A stretch of 64,000 nt of DNA from Ceratodon purpureus (Eukaryota > Streptophyta > Bryopsida > Pseudoditrichales > Ditrichaceae). The translations under genes were made by a program, and so were the position numbers. This document shows positions 37,382 through 51,788 of this stretch, piece by piece. The notes under the pieces were generated by a model. That model was not told the DNA's origin and ran no database searches. It worked only from the letters and a program-made list of their open reading frames with translations. The DNA is taken from positions 60,984,084 through 61,048,083 of the forward strand of contig CM026426.1 of NCBI GenBank assembly GCA_014871385.1, given 5' to 3'. Positions within the stretch are counted from its first letter, which is position 1. Every line of letters starts with the position of its first letter.

Positions 37382-39265
37382 GCGGACGCGGAAATTTACA
37401 GAAAATTGACATAATCTTGTCAACTGCTCTATAGGTTAGATGACATTGATTCGGACAGTTAATTGAGAGAATTTTGTCGATTTCTCTGTCAATCAGGACA
37501 GACGTACACGTAGGACTGGGGGAGCGTCTCATTGCATTGCCATGGTGGAACTACCCAGCCATGTCATCACTTCCACCTTGGTGAATTTGGTTCATTAACT
37601 TTGGTTAAAATGTTTTTTACTGAAACTGCAGTTCGTGTAAAGTTAAAGTCCGTTTAATTAGGGTGTGGTAATTGACAAGAATAAGCCTAAATTTCAGCGA
37701 TAATTCACCACATCGATTCCGGGTTTACTTTCTTCGTAAAAAACGCACTAGCGGCTCCGTTCCACGTACAAGTATAGGCTGTTTACACGTGTCATCACTT
37801 TAACAAATGATTTTTCTAATTCTAGCAACAATTATCCATTCATTCGATTCCTCATTACAAAAATTAGGGTTCACTGCAGTAATCAATTAATTTCAGCATA
37901 ATATATAAATGTAATTCACGATAATAGTGTTTCCATCGAAATAGCTATATGCTGTTAAACCACCTTCTCAGAGATACGTTTCAGGGTCAAAAATTAGATG
38001 TAAACATAGATTACATTTTAACGTAATCTTTGAGGGTCTGAAGAACAGTCAAATATGTCCATACATTACAGAACCAGTAGTTACTTGGAAGCTCAAGACT
38101 TCAGATCCTATGTCGTCGGTATAAACCGCTTCCCTTAATCAAGTCTCTCTGTACATCTTGGTGCTCGACGTACTCTACATGTCGAAGATCATGTACATCG
38201 GATCAAAGGAATTTATGACATTTATTTGATTCTTCTTGCTTTCATCTTTAAGCGTCTTTTTATTACTTGACTACTTCCTGTTCCTGCAACACTTTCCTTA
38301 CACTGCGAAAATCATTGAATTTTTCCTCAACAACAAGTTGTTATGTAAAACCAAAGTTGAAAACCCTGGAGTATAACAGTTTCACTATAAACGATGTCAA
38401 AGCATTCCAATCACATGCATTCGTTAGCCAAGAGAATTGAATTCATAGTACGAACGAATCCTTGTCCAAAACGTCACCATTTCAATCACAAATGTGCAAA
38501 TTGTCGATACATTTTTTCAATGACAACACATATCTAACTTACTTTATCTGCTAATACCATATCCAAGAAGAACTAAACACTGTCATTGTGCTATCTCGCT
38601 ACGGTATCCTAACTTCACACACCTGGATATTCAGAGGTTTACTTGGCTGTGCTCCGTGACTCTCCACATGACTCTGAGAAATTAATTAATAAGTTAGTTT
38701 GTCAGTTTGAACACTTCAGGAACTCGAAATGTAGTTCATTAGTTTAACGAGCACAAGCGGATGAGTGGATCATTTGAGGAAAGTTCAACTAGGTTAGCAT
38801 ACAGTAGGTAATGCAGTACGAAAGAGTGGACATTGGCACATTGCTTATTTTAATAATGCAGTTATGTTAAAAGTAAAATTAATAAAACTGAATAAAACCA
38901 CTCATGCACACAAACCTCTTCTTGACGCCGTACTTCACCGTCCTCTGCTACGCAAAGTGCTGGGCACTGCCAGTCAAAGAATACACTTGATCAGTCTTAA
39001 TCACATGTTTATCATATTACATGTCACAGGTTCTACCGCATGAGGTTGAAATTTCAGCAAACTTTTTAACTTACATTACTCACAACAACTGGAGTATGTT
39101 TAGTCATGAGATGCTGACCTCTTTGTTCGGTGAGTGGAAGGGAATTGATCTCCGATCAACGCCAATACCTCCGGCCTCACAGAAACCGCTGTCGTTATTT
39201 GTGGCTGGAGTTACATGTTCACGTCCTCTAGGAGCTACTTGGGGTCTCCTCTCAAGCGCCGCAAT
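37382..39265. other. CACTA left subterminal and non-coding region
   Basis: TTGACATAATCTTGTCAAC and TTTCTCTGTCAATCAGGACAG near 37405-37500 carry inverted TGTCAA units, probable binding sites for the TNPA-like protein. The remainder is AT-rich non-coding DNA that forms the 3-prime flank of the minus-strand gene. Confidence 0.55.
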
Positions 39266-42200
39266 TCACTTGAGTAGTTTCAATACAAATGGATCTGTGA
39301 GAATTTGATCATCAGGTATTGGGATCGCTACGCCAGGAGGAGAAGGCCTACTATTGATTTGACTTTCTTCCGCTCTACTGTCATTGAGAATATGAACTTG
39401 AGGTTGTTCAGGTATGGGATTGCCCTCTGCAAAATCTTGTTTGGCTTCATCAGAAGTATCACAGTCATCACTGCGAAGAGCTTGCCATTTTTGAATCAAC
39501 CACCACATGTCTTCGTAGCCGGATTTTCCAGTTTCCTTGCTAAAGACCGCCACGTTCTGTTTGACACATCTTCGAGCTTCGGTTCTCTCCGGGTGATTTT
39601 TTTCCACAACTCTGCTTGTCTCTGACAAACCCCACGTGCTATCACCTCCTTGACAACTTCAAACTGAATTGGACTACTATACTCCCATGTGTGCTGAATC
39701 CATTCAGCAATTTCCTTGACTTGATCAATTGGTTGTTTATTGATTTGGCCAATCGCAGGGTCTAGCTTCCTAGACAACAGCATAACCTCTTTCCTCCAAT
39801 TACCGACGCCAGCTCCATAGGGTTTCTTGGTATGTTCATCAACAAGGAGATAATTTTGGGGCAAACCTTCCTTTCGCCGCCTATCCCCTTCCCGTTCCTG
39901 AGCCACGTTTGCTCTTCTTTGTTCCTGGCGTTTCTCCGATTCTGTTTCACAGTGCATGTAGTCTGCGACCGGTTCCTCCTCATGATCAAGTACACGATGT
40001 GTTCCCTCTTTGTGGTCCTCGTCCACCTATGCATTCTCACGCTCTTCGTAATCTTCGTTACTGTTGTCTGTACTGCGGTCTTCATCCTCCTCATCGTAAA
40101 AAGAGAACTCTGTGCGTCGCTGATGTTGTGGGCCATTACATCTCTTTACAAGAACTTCATCATCTTCCCCTGTTGGTTGCCCACGTCCCTGTACATGAAG
40201 GGTAAGTAAAGGTTGAGAATAATTCATATGTGTACATTGCAATTATAAGCTGTATTTTAAACATGTAACATTAACTGAAAATTACAAAGCAAACAAGTTT
40301 ATGTCCCAAATTTGAAGCTACTAAACCTAGTTTCCTAGTCTAAGTGTTAGACTTGACAAAACTTGAGCATTTGCTGAGGTCAAGGACTGAGATTCTTCGG
40401 TTACTTCATTATTCAATTCTCTAGAGTAGTGAATTCGTGCTTTTGGAGATTGAGGAGGTACAGCATGCCTCCTTGATGTACCCGCCACTGCATTAGCTCG
40501 GGATGCACTGCCAAGCACTAGGCTTGAAAATTCTCCTTCCGTTTGAGCCTCCAACTGGTTGGCAGGACTTGATTTGATCGGAACTCCCTGTGAGCGGATC
40601 ACAGGGGACTCCTTAGTTGAAGGCCTAGTTGGAGGACTAGTTCACTGCTGCGTACCGGTTACTGTTCCCTTTCCGGATGTTAGATTTTTGTGCCGGTATA
40701 ACTGCCTCCCTCGAGGCATTATTTCTTCTCGACCACTGACGTTCTCGGCTGTTGTATTATCTGTTCTCCCTTTCACAAGGCATACCATCGTTACTCAATA
40801 TGTTTAGTCACGGATAACACAAAGTCCAAAAAAAACAAAATAATGAACAGACGATGAAGTATGATTTCAGGCCATTCCAATGACAAAACAGCTGTTTCAA
40901 AATTCTATTAATGATCTTTTGAAGACTTTAAGGATACCATGATTTTCACTTACAGTATTTTGAAAACTATAGGTGAAGAATGGCCTGGCTTACCTCTGTT
41001 TGGTTGTCTATGATCACGGCTTCGGGATGCTTCCCCTTCCTCAGAGACAACAGTGTTATTCTCACTTCCCTTTTCCCTCAGCGGAGATCTCTGTTCATGA
41101 TCTGTGCCTCTACTGCTTCCAGCATTATTAGGGGTCTGCACTGCGTCAATTCCACCCGGTTGGGGGTTAGCAGATGTACCGTCCTCCACGCGACGGGGTG
41201 GCCTGAATTTCTGTGCAGGATCGGCCGGTGAATCTTCCGGAATAGTGTAGCTCTCTGTTCCGCCGGCCTTTGCACTTTTTTCTCCACGACGTCCCCTGGG
41301 ATACTTCTTCTTAAGTAACTCTATTTCTTCTGGAGTTGCCGATTTGGAAGACAAATCCGATTGCTTCCTCGTGGATTGCCTTGTATTCTGCCTCTGGTGG
41401 AAGAAACAGTACTTGACACAGTCCCTTTTTCCGTATTCAATTTTACTGGATCCTTCCACTGAACAAATTTTTTTGCTGCACGATCTTGCGTGGCAGCAGG
41501 CCCCATTTCCTTTATAATATTCAATAATATAAAAGTGAGTAATTAACCAATTATGAAGAGGCCATATACACAATTAATTTAGCTAACTTTAAGCGTTACT
41601 GTTCATTGAAGGAACATAGCAGTTGTAAAAACTATGAACAAACTGAAAAAAATCTCTACAGCCCTCTACCATTGGAAAGTCGTGGGCATGTACAAGATAT
41701 CAAGGGAAACAATCAGTTCTTTCTGTGGCAAACTCCTGCAGACATAATATAGCTACTCAATAAATGTGGTCACAATTGCCTATCGAAGAACAGACCTAAG
41801 TCGAACTACTGTAGGTACATCAGTGATGGACAGATGCTTCAATCAATTAGTTGGCAGTACAATAAAAAATGGGCAACAACGAATCAAACTCAGTCATCTT
41901 CTCAGAGAAAATAAGGCATGATATATACCTTTGACGCGGTTTTTTTCCCTTCAAAAGATCGAACAGTACGGGATGGAGTTCCTTTTTTTGCCGACATATC
42001 CTTGTGATGTTGAAAGACGAGGTTAGATACACAATGTTACAAACACAGATCTACTCAAAGCAAAAACGTGCTACTTCTAATGTGATATCTTGCATACAAA
42101 TTAGGTATGTAATTCTGACCAAGAGGTTGTACATTTCACTCAACAAAATGCACCGAGAAGAAAGTATTGGTTACAGAACAAGTTTGAAAAGAAAACAAAG

Positions 42201-42893
42201 GGTGCTGACAGTAACATACCTTGTCTGAATTATCTGAACTAGACTCTGTCATTGTGCTCCTGTCGTCCGCAACCCAAGAGTCTTTGCAGGAGGTCGTCTC
42301 CAAAGATGAAGACAAGTCCTCCTTTTGTAGAGAACAAGTTGTGTAGCCGTCTGAGTTAGTGTCAATGTCGTCGCATGTGTCTTTTGAGTCATCGCCGCTG
42401 AGAGTATCGGAGTCAGATACTACGAACTCCTCTCCACTACTTAGTCCTTTACTTCTAGGGCGACTAGAGTTTCCGCACACTGAGCGTTCCTCAGATGCGT
42501 CATCGGTAGACCACTTGGAACACTACGAAGGTGTTCTAATCTCCCCAGTCACTAGAGCTGTTTTAGCGTCGCTCAATGCTCTCTTGTTCTGGACCGTGTA
42601 CCTGCAGATAAATATCAAACATTCCAATCAGTCGAGCACGTCAATGAAATTGTTCGCTCCTACTTTTACCTCTCTAAACGACAATATCAAACATGGAAAA
42701 ATATCTACCTAGCCTCACCAGTGACCAAAGAGAAAACATTTGGGGACGGCAACCTCAACAGAGCGTTCAGAGCCGCAGTATGTGCCAAGAAATAGACAGA
42801 GGGAATGCTAACTCCAAATGACAGAGAACACGAACGTGCGTTGTCAGGCTTCAAATTTTGTGTCACAAAACTGCATCCTATAATATCATCCAA
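39266..42893 (-). pseudogene. CACTA TNPA-like gene
   Basis: In En/Spm elements the smaller TNPA-type protein binds subterminal repeats. Here at least six exons can be followed on the minus strand: 42705-42893 (ATG 42893, MDDIIGCSF), about 42220-42601 (SYTVQNKRAL-type start, Ser/Asp-rich acidic stretch SGDDSKDTCDDIDT), about 41934-42000 (KKGTPSRTVRS), about 40970-41520 (basic, KKKYPRGRRGEKSAK), about 40327-40760, and about 39266-40205. The last contains a highly charged segment (EKRQEQRRANVAQERE), LPQNYLLVDEHTKKPYG and a helical region (EIAEWIQHTWEYSSPIQFEVVKEVI...QAELWKKI) like the conserved C-terminal domain of plant Ptta/En/Spm proteins.  Stops interrupt it (TAG near 42510, TGA near 40640, TAG 40027), and frame changes are likely near 41.39 and 39.50 kb. 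Confidence 0.65.
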
Positions 42894-44004
42894 GGAAACC
42901 CTAAACGACGAATAGAGTACATTCCAGCTGCAAATACCCTGTCTCTTTATATCTCAATATTTAACTTATTACCAAAATTGCAACATAAACAAAGTACATC
43001 TGAATGGGGGTTCCTTCTCCCATGAGACATATGTAACACTAACAGCAGAAGACACATCCTCAGCAATCGTGCAGCATAGAAACTATTAAATCAAGTTACT
43101 TTATTTGTTGCATGACATGGACTCAAACAAAATTCTATGCGAGAATGTTGCAAAGTTGGAAATAAGGCGAATTCCATGCTGAACACGACAACAAGTAAGA
43201 TGACTCTGGAGAACAAGGTAAAGAAACCCACAACCAATTCTCCACACCAGTTTTGTCACGGAGTAGTCTATCGTTTGCTACAATTGTAGCATATCTCTGT
43301 AGTTCGTATTTGGTGACCTTCATGATCCCCTCCTGTTTGCAAGTGATAGGAAATTGAGGACTGAATTTCTATGCGGGTAGAAACATACGTCCCCAACGTC
43401 TCTACTGTGACTCCACACGTCTACCACATTCTCCCTTCTAAGAATACATTCTGCATCAAAGGACCGAGGTTGCGTTGTCTTGCGCGCCCATTAGGATACG
43501 TTATTCTTCACTCTACATCTTCACTTCTCTATCTGAGTTGTTGGATTGTACTGATTCAATACAGTCCATTACTGTTGGTAGATCACAAAATTTCTTTTCA
43601 TAGTGAAGGGCATTATTACAGACAGTCGTAGAATGTCACTTTCTTGACTTGTTCACTCATTTTGTTTGTCCAATTTGTTTTTGGATCTTCAACACACTGT
43701 TCCCTATGATAACAACTTAACAATTAAACTTTAACTTGTTATATATAAGTCGAGATGAGGTGCGTGGGCAGCATGCACCTGGAATCTACTGAAGAGATTT
43801 AGGGAATTTTAAATTAATAACGTCCTGGATTTCAGTCGAAGGGTTTAGGATATCAGACTGTACTCTGAATAGAACAGACCGGTTCAAAATATGCATATTA
43901 TTGTTTTCACAGTCAACTTCGTTCAATTGCAATTAGAATGCCGCTATCAACTTACGTTGTACACTAATAGACATTGTAATGAAACAAATGCACGCTCATC
44001 TACA
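42894..44004. promoter_or_regulatory. Shared promoter region of the divergent CACTA genes
   Basis: The two main CACTA genes start 1.1 kb apart and point away from each other, so their promoters must lie here. The 5-prime parts of untranslated exons may also be included. No TATA box was assigned with confidence. Confidence 0.4.
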
Positions 44005-47000
44005 ATGAGGCTAGACCAACTATCGGAAGCATACCATATTGAGAGAGCCTTGGCTGTTTGTCAAGGGATTTAGTGCTATCCATGTGGATGCAAAAAATGC
44101 CATGGTTTCAAATCTCAATCAGTTCAGGCTGTTGAAACACATCACCAAAAATATGGAAGGGACATTCACCTTAACGAATTGCTCCTGGTGAGTTTTCTTT
44201 TCCTCTTATAATCAATTTGAGGGAATTGTGTTCAAGCCATAAATTCAATTTCATTAATCAATTAATTTTTTTATAGCAGTAAACTATTTTACGAAGACAG
44301 GTAATTAAACATTTTTTGTGCAAACTGAATGCATAATCGGGGAACATTTTTTCAGAATTCAAATGACAGTCATCTCTGCGTAATACTAAACTCAAATACA
44401 CAGCGCTGTAGAAACCTTTTCCAACGGATAACATTCAATGTAGTTTACGTAATTTATGAGTGGCTAATGCGTTCACAATATAATGATACTATTCACCATC
44501 TGCGAGTGCTATCAGAGGAATCCTAATGAATTGGAGCAAGTGAGGGTGGAGCCCATCAGAGAATCCCCAGACACTCCAAGGGAACAGAATGGAGACCTTC
44601 ACGACGATGAGGAATTCTTGGATGCAGAGGACTTCAAAGCGTTTGAAGAAGCGCAACCAAACAGAGGAATAAACTTCAAAGAAATGCCGAGGAATTACTT
44701 TACAAGGGCTGATGAAATACATGGTAACTATGCCGAGGAAGAGGACGAGGAGGTTGTTGATTTCGAAGATTTGTCATCAAAAGAAGAGGAGCCTGACGAT
44801 ACACCAATATTGGAGTCTTTGCTGCGTCAGTCGGTGGAACCGCTTTTTCCAAGCTCCTAGATAACCAGGTTACAATTCAGTGTGATTCTGATGTCCTTAT
44901 GCACATTGTTTTCAATCAATCATCATTGCTTGGACGAAATATTAACATTTTTGAAACACGATGTATTACTTGTGGGCAATAATTGTCCTAAATCCTTTTA
45001 CGAAATGAAGGCTTTGCTAATGAAGTTAGGATTGTCCCATGAAACAATTCACTATTGTGATTGTGGCAAGACTTTGTATTGGAGAGATAAATCGCACTTA
45101 CAAGAGTGCCCACACTGTCAGAGGTCACGGTAGATAGCAGGCTCGAATTCCGTCCCTGTTAGAGTCCAAAGGTACTTTTCAACTATAAAACGACTTAGGA
45201 GAATGTTCAGATGCCTTGAAATAGCCAAGCATATGCCTTGGCATGCCGGGAATCACTCTGTAGACAATAAAATGAGGTCAGTGGTAGATAGTGAGCAATG
45301 GAAATTTATCGATGATGATTTTCCTCATTTCAGTAGGCATGATAGGAACATTAGGATGGGGCTTGCATTAGATGGTGTAAATCCACACAGCCTCGTGGAA
45401 TCTAGACATTTGGTTTGGCCTGTAATGATCGTTTTGTATAACCTACCACCATATCTTCTGACCAAGAGGTTTTTTATTAGTCTAAGTATGATCATTCCAG
45501 GACCTACGTCTCCGGGTGAAGATACAATTGACATATATTTGCAGCCCCTTGTGCATAATTTGAAGAAGCTTTGGGTGGGCGTGAGAGCTGTGGATATGTC
45601 ACTGCCGAGGGATAGAAATCGGAATTTCTTACTCCGGGGCATGTTGATTTGGACTATTAACGATTACCCCACTTACACACTGATATCTAGCCAATTTGGA
45701 AAAGGTTATGCCGGATGTCCAATTTGCGGAGAGGCAACATGTGCAGATCACTCTCGAGAGGCGCTGAAGACAATTTTCCTAGGGAACCGGAGATGGTTGA
45801 ACGAAGACCATCGGTGGATGAACGCGCGTGCAGCGTTCAACGACGGACCAAATCACGACCCCAAGCCCAGTCGACAATCTGGACTGACAGTGAAACAAAG
45901 GGGAGCATGGCGAGACTCTTTTCTCGACCTGGGAAGACGGAAGAATTCAAAACATGATCCCGTAAAGAAGACTAGAGTGAAGAGAATTAGCATTCTCTTT
46001 GAGTTACTGTATTGGGAGCTAATTGTGATCTCCATGTTCTTCTGTTCAATCTTGTAGCTACTTCTGGCTTGAATAGCATCTATTCGTTCTGATGTTTTAT
46101 GTGGCATGTTCTTGAAGAGCCTCATCATTGTTATACTGAATAGTATTAGAGTTTGCGTGTATTTTCTTTCGTTTGTTTGCAGTACAGTGTTACAATGTAC
46201 TTGAACATGCTCTTATTATTTTTAAAAGAATCGATTTTCAATTACGACGGAACAAATTTCACAATTGAAGTAACCCATTCTAGTCTTGGTTATCAGAGTA
46301 TATATTCTTCCTTATATTCCGTAGAAAGTAACCAAGAATGAACAGTCCAAGGTCCATACTCCTTTATTTATGTCATGTTTATTTTGACCAAGGAATATGT
46401 TTTTGGAATGTAGCGACCTAGAATTTCGTAGATATAGTAATTTTTTAAATATAATTATTAATAAAGTAGACAGTTACTAGTAATAGCAAAATTACAATAC
46501 AAAAATAGAAAAGTAAATGTAGTTCAAGTGAAGAATGTGTTTATTTTTTTGTACAATTTTGGATGGTCTATATTAGTGGTTACCATGTCTATTTTGAAAT
46601 AAGAGGGACATGGAGAAGAAAGTGCCCAATTGCTTAATCCACAGAGCAATTCTAACAAACTGTATGGTCATGCTACTTAGAGTGTTACAAACTATGTGCT
46701 AAATTACAGTTTGGTAAAATCATCAATTTATTCTGAACATAGATGATATGTTCATTCGAGAAGAAATTCTGCATTTACTGTTCATTGTAAGTTTATTCCA
46801 TATAAATTGTCACTGTATCTTTAATTTTCCCTTTATATCCGGATTTTCTCCAAATAGTGGGGTCAATGTGTTTGCCTTATAGAGCATGTAAAAACTAAAT
46901 GCTCTCCTGTAACCGGGGTTGTTGACGATTGATCAGTGACTCAACTAATGTAATACATCTTGCTTTTTGCAGAAGCTTCTAGTAAGACACACTTTAGACG

Positions 47001-49680
47001 GGATGCATTGTGAAAAGAATATGTGTGAGAATCTGTTGCGTACTCTATTTGGCGAAACATATAGTGCAAAATCACGAGAAGACATGCGAGCTAGAGGAAT
47101 CCAAAATCATCTTCATTTGCAGCTTAATGAAGATGGCCACACATACTTCAAACCTGACGCGCCATACGTTTTGTCGAAGGATGAGCGGCTGGAAATCCTG
47201 AGTATCTTTAGTAAGCTTAAATTTCCAAGTAACTATGTTGGTCCCCTTAGACAACAAATTCAAGATGGGAAATTAAGGGGTCTAAAAATTCATGATTTTC
47301 ATGTTTTGCTCCATCAGGTAATACCCGTCTGTTTGCGAAATCTTGGTGATGACAAGGTGGTTGGAGTTGTCATGCGGGTTAGTCGATTGTTCAGAAAAAT
47401 CTGCGCTAAGGTTGTTGATGTTGGGAAAAAAATGGAGTTGTTAGATGATGTTGCTGAGACTATTTGTTCCCTTGAAAAGAAGCTACCCCCTTCCGTTTTT
47501 GTGATCATGATGCACCTTCCCATACATTTGGTGGAAGAACTATTCCTGTGTGGACATGTACACACGCGTTGGATATACCCTTTTTAAAGGAACATGAAGG
47601 GATTAAAAGGGTTCGTCAAAAATAAGGCAAAACCGGAGGGAAGTATGGCAAATGGTTACTTAAGAGAAGAGGCTAGTGGTTGTTGAATAAATTTTTATCA
47701 GAGAACACTCCTACCACAAAGCGAGCCTGGATGACAAGGAGGAGCTTGCAATGTATGATGAGATCTTAGAAGGAGCCAGAAGGGATCGAACAATTTCAGC
47801 GGCCTTCATAAAGTACATACACAACTTTGTGTTAAATAATACAGAGCACATGGATGTGTACAAAAGGTATATTATGCACAGAGAGGAAATAAACCAAATA
47901 TTGCATTTTGTGATTTGTCCATTTTTGAACTAATGGTATTTGCTCACTACTGATCTGCAATTGTTCTAAGAGAATCTACTGTGGAAACAGTAAAGGAAGG
48001 CAGCTAGTGTGTATAAATGTTTCAAATATGGTTGATTGTCCACTTTCCCTCATCGAACATTGGGTTCCCCTAAATATTGTTTTCATTCTCGAATTCAGAA
48101 AACAGAGTGTGTTTATCGTTAGTATTATTTCATTTTGATAGTAAACTTGAGAGCTTATGTGATTAAACCTGATCTGAGATTTTGGTATGGATTCTATCCG
48201 TTTCTACAATTTTATGCGTTTAGTGGTTTGGACTTCCCAAATTATTTGACCTATTCATTCTTGCATGGTTAAGTGATATGTGCTGATTGTAGACAATCCT
48301 AACACTTGTTTAGTCTAATTTTTTTATGGAGATCCACGTCTAGAAAACTTGTATTATACCGACAAAACCATGTGGAATGTGTACCGTAGGGAGTGTCTGC
48401 ATATGTTTAGTTTGGTTTGTTACCTAACTCAGTTTTTATTTCAATGTGGCATGAACATAATCTCTCTCAAAAGGAAATATGAACTTGATAAGTCTGCACG
48501 GGAGAATGAAAGGGAAATTTATCGATGGGCACAGCGTCGAGGGGGTACGAGAAATAGGTTTGCATTTCCCGCAGACCTATGACCCTTATCTGAATTTGCA
48601 ATCTGGATTGAGGAGGAGGTCAGACGTGAGCAGCAGAGTGGATTGAATATAAGCGAGATGGTAGTGGACACAGCCAGAGGTCCATTGCAGATGGCCACGT
48701 CATATAAATCCATGTACACATTTGGAAATCATTACCGAGTTTTAAGTTCAGAATTACCATTGAGAACCTGCGATAGTGGAGTTGCGGCGACATTCAGACA
48801 TGTATCGAGAAATAGAACTGGAGATGGAAATCAGGTCCATGCAGAAGTGGAATACGTTGGACACATAGAGGAAATTTTAGAATTGAATTATAGATGACAT
48901 TGTTTGGTGGCTTTAATGTGTGACTTTGTTCAGGCAAACTACAGAGGGAAAAACGCAACCGTGAACAGAGATAGATGGGGATTCACTTTGGCGAATTACA
49001 ATAGGGGGTATGGTAGAATATCTAGCGATAGTTTTGCATTTCCTAAGCATTGTGAGCAAGTATTCTGTTCGAATGCTAGAAAGTATCCAAGCTGGAGAAT
49101 TATGTTGCAAAAAGAAGTTAGAGGAAAACGAGTAATTCTAAACAATGGAAGTGATGAGGAACCTCAGCTGTTTCAAATGGGGCGTGACAAAGATTTCAAA
49201 GGCCTTCGTCCTGATCGAGACGTAGGAGAGAACATCGAGGAATCTGCAGATACATGGGAGACGGTTGTATTGGAACATGCGGGAAGAACAAATAGAGGTA
49301 GAAGGATGGCACGTGGAAATCGTAATTTAGGCAGAGGAAACGGGCAAGCAGGTTGTGGGAGACACGGTGTAATTCCAAGAAGAAGGGGCGAATATAATAG
49401 GAGGGCACCATCGTCTTCTACAAACGCTACCGAAGAAGAGGATGTGCCTGAAGAAGCTGAAAGGTTGCAAGAGGAGAACATTCCAGCATCAAGAAGAGCC
49501 CGAAGAAGGCGTAGATATGATGATGTTCCAACTAGGGGAAGAAACATACAACGAAGAGGAGATGGTCACGAAGTAATGACAACAACACTTCAAACAATGA
49601 TGAGGACAACTGGAGTTCTGATGACAACTCCTCATCTCAACCAGCATCTACATCATCGGTGGACACAAAAGATTACTAGG
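44005..49680 (+). pseudogene. CACTA TNPD/tnp2-type transposase
   Basis: This is the large transposase that cuts the element ends. Exon 1 (44005-44187) encodes a Cys-rich transposase-associated domain, CYPCGCKKCHGF. Exon 2 (44516-46024) has an acidic linker and the tnp2 (Transposase_21) domain: LDGVNPHS, VDMSLPRD, INDYPTYTLISSQFGKG and CPICGEA. A 948-bp intron leads to exon 3 (from 46973): LDGMHCEKNMCENLL, then a DUF4218-like region (PPSVFVIMMHLPIHLVEELF). A further exon from about 48.35 kb carries LARGP-like and DUF4216-like parts (ARGPLQMATSYKSMYTFGNHY, YVGHIEEILELNY) and a basic, then acidic, tail. In-frame stops: TAG 44071, TAG 44858, TAG 45131, TAA 47585, TGA 48580, TGA 48895; frame changes near 47.66 and 49.57 kb. 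Apart from these it is nearly full length. Confidence 0.85.
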
Positions 49681-50017
49681 TGAGTGAATTGAAAAAGTCC
49701 CTTTACATTTACATAAAAAATTGTTGCGCAATGACTTATAGCCATACATTCGATTAACATCCCAGATTCCATAAAGTACAGTGCCAAAACAGTGTGTCGG
49801 AAGGGCTTTAAAAATAAAACAAAATCTGAAAATTGTAAGTCTTTCCAAACTCTAGACATTGTCAAAATTTGTCCGATGTATTGGAGGTGATATAATTTAC
49901 ATAAACTATTGTATTGCATGAAGGAAATATCCTCAGGAAACTGTTAGGATGATTAGCAATGACAAGGAGGACTCATCTTCTCTGAATCGCAGATGATTGA
50001 AGCGCCTCCACCAAAAA

Positions 50018-50750
50018 CTACGGGATGGCTTGGCTTACTGCATAGCTGCATGAACCTTCAGTGCTCAATCCTTGAACGGAAGAGTCACTACTCAAGTCCT
50101 CGGGTGCACAGTGGCTGATGTCGATAATTTCTTCCTCCTCTTCGTCGTCGTCAATGACGAGCGGATGGACAGAGCAGCACCCTGGGCGTTTGTAAGGGGA
50201 ATGACGAACCACAAGATAATCGTGAATGGAAAGGCCGGATGCGTTACCCAGAGCTATAATCTCGTTGTATGCTACGTCATTCCATCAAAATTCGTTTGAA
50301 TATACAAGGAATTTTCCAAGCACGGGCACATCCGGGAAAGTAAGTTGAAGACTCTCTCTACGACAATGGATGCAAGCCAACCACTCCAGAATGGCTAGCT
50401 TGTCCATGGTGTAAGACTTCGCAAGACAACACATCGGAACTCTTTTGAGCCTGATGTAGGAACCTATGACAAAGTTTCTACAGAGGGAAGTTACTACCTT
50501 GACTGAAGAAGAAGAAGTCGAATGCAATATCAACGGAGGGAAATATTATGAGCTTGAAGGAGAGGTCAAGAATTGTGTCATGGTTGGAGACGGAAAATTT
50601 AGGTGGTAACCCGAACATGATGTACATTTGGTAAAGCAAGGCGATGTCAAAAGAAAAAGACCTGATGAAAGTGACACATGAAGCGCATACGTGAGAAATT
50701 TCGGCTCCAGCATAAGTATTGACTATAATGAAAATGTACACTCGTTTCAT
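50018..50750 (-). pseudogene. Third reading frame within the CACTA element
   Basis: A minus-strand frame contains LTFPDVPVLGKFLVYSNEF, one TGA (about 50285), then WNDVAYNEIIALGNASG, VVRHSPYKRPGCCSVHPL and an acidic DDDEEEEEIIDIS tail ending at 50018. Upstream on the same strand another open stretch (50478-50750) may be an earlier exon. It converges with the transposase gene. The family is not recognised; transposons of this class often carry extra genes such as proteases, but no catalytic motif can be seen. Confidence 0.4.
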
Positions 50751-51788
50751 GTGAGTACAAATGTTCTTTGTTTTCTTCAGTTGTTACTTATGGTGCATGA
50801 GGAACTGATTATCAGATAATCAAATCTCGTAGATAAAAAAAACCAATATGAGTAGCAGATTTAGTTGTCCTCAATGGTACATACCTGAAACTATGACATC
50901 TGGTCGTACAATGATTTTCAGTATCTAGAATCATAAGTACAACCAGATAAGATTCACTAAGTGCAATAAAATCGAAGTCAACATGTGCCTTATATTCGTC
51001 CTTAAACAAATATCTCTTATTCAGTGCTCCCTAGATTTGTACAAGTATTTTTTTGGTGATAGTTGTATTATGAAGAAATAAGGTAGGCTCAACCTAAAAC
51101 CTATCAGGCCGTCAGTGTTGTCACAGTCTATCTAAATGTCTTTCTTCATGTTACAGGGCTTTATAGGGCAAGCAATTTTTATAGGAAGCCCTTGGTAATC
51201 CACCAAATTTCAACCCGACTAAGTATAGCCGAAGATGGAGCCCAAATAGGTCTTAATTTGACAAACGTTAAGATCTTCTTTAAATACATAAGACACATCG
51301 CAGTTTCATGTATATCAGTATTTGTTAATCCATTTCATTTTCCTCAAATTTTGGATTGGAGTGCAGTATGCCATCCATGGAGAACCATATTATAATTAAT
51401 AAGTTGACTGCACTACTGCAGAACCCTTGTAGTTGACAATGCCGCTACTTTAACCATTCAGAAGCTTCGGTGAAATTTCACTCAGCTTATACTGTATACG
51501 TGCCACTCTAGATATGTTAATTCTATCTTGGTCTAAACTTTGGAGATGTACTATTTCTTCTTTGTAAAAGAATTTAAAACTACACGTGGTAAAAATCAAA
51601 GTGAAACCGTTGGAAGGAAAAGAGGCAGCACTTACGGTGAACTCCCCAACTATGGAATTTACCCAAACAAAAATAACAGTTCCTCTAACAATATTACTGA
51701 TGTTATTTACGTTTTGACTATTCATACTCAAACCCTCTAAATGAAATCTAAGTTTGGTGAACAAAGAGGGTGAATGGAGTAATAGAAA

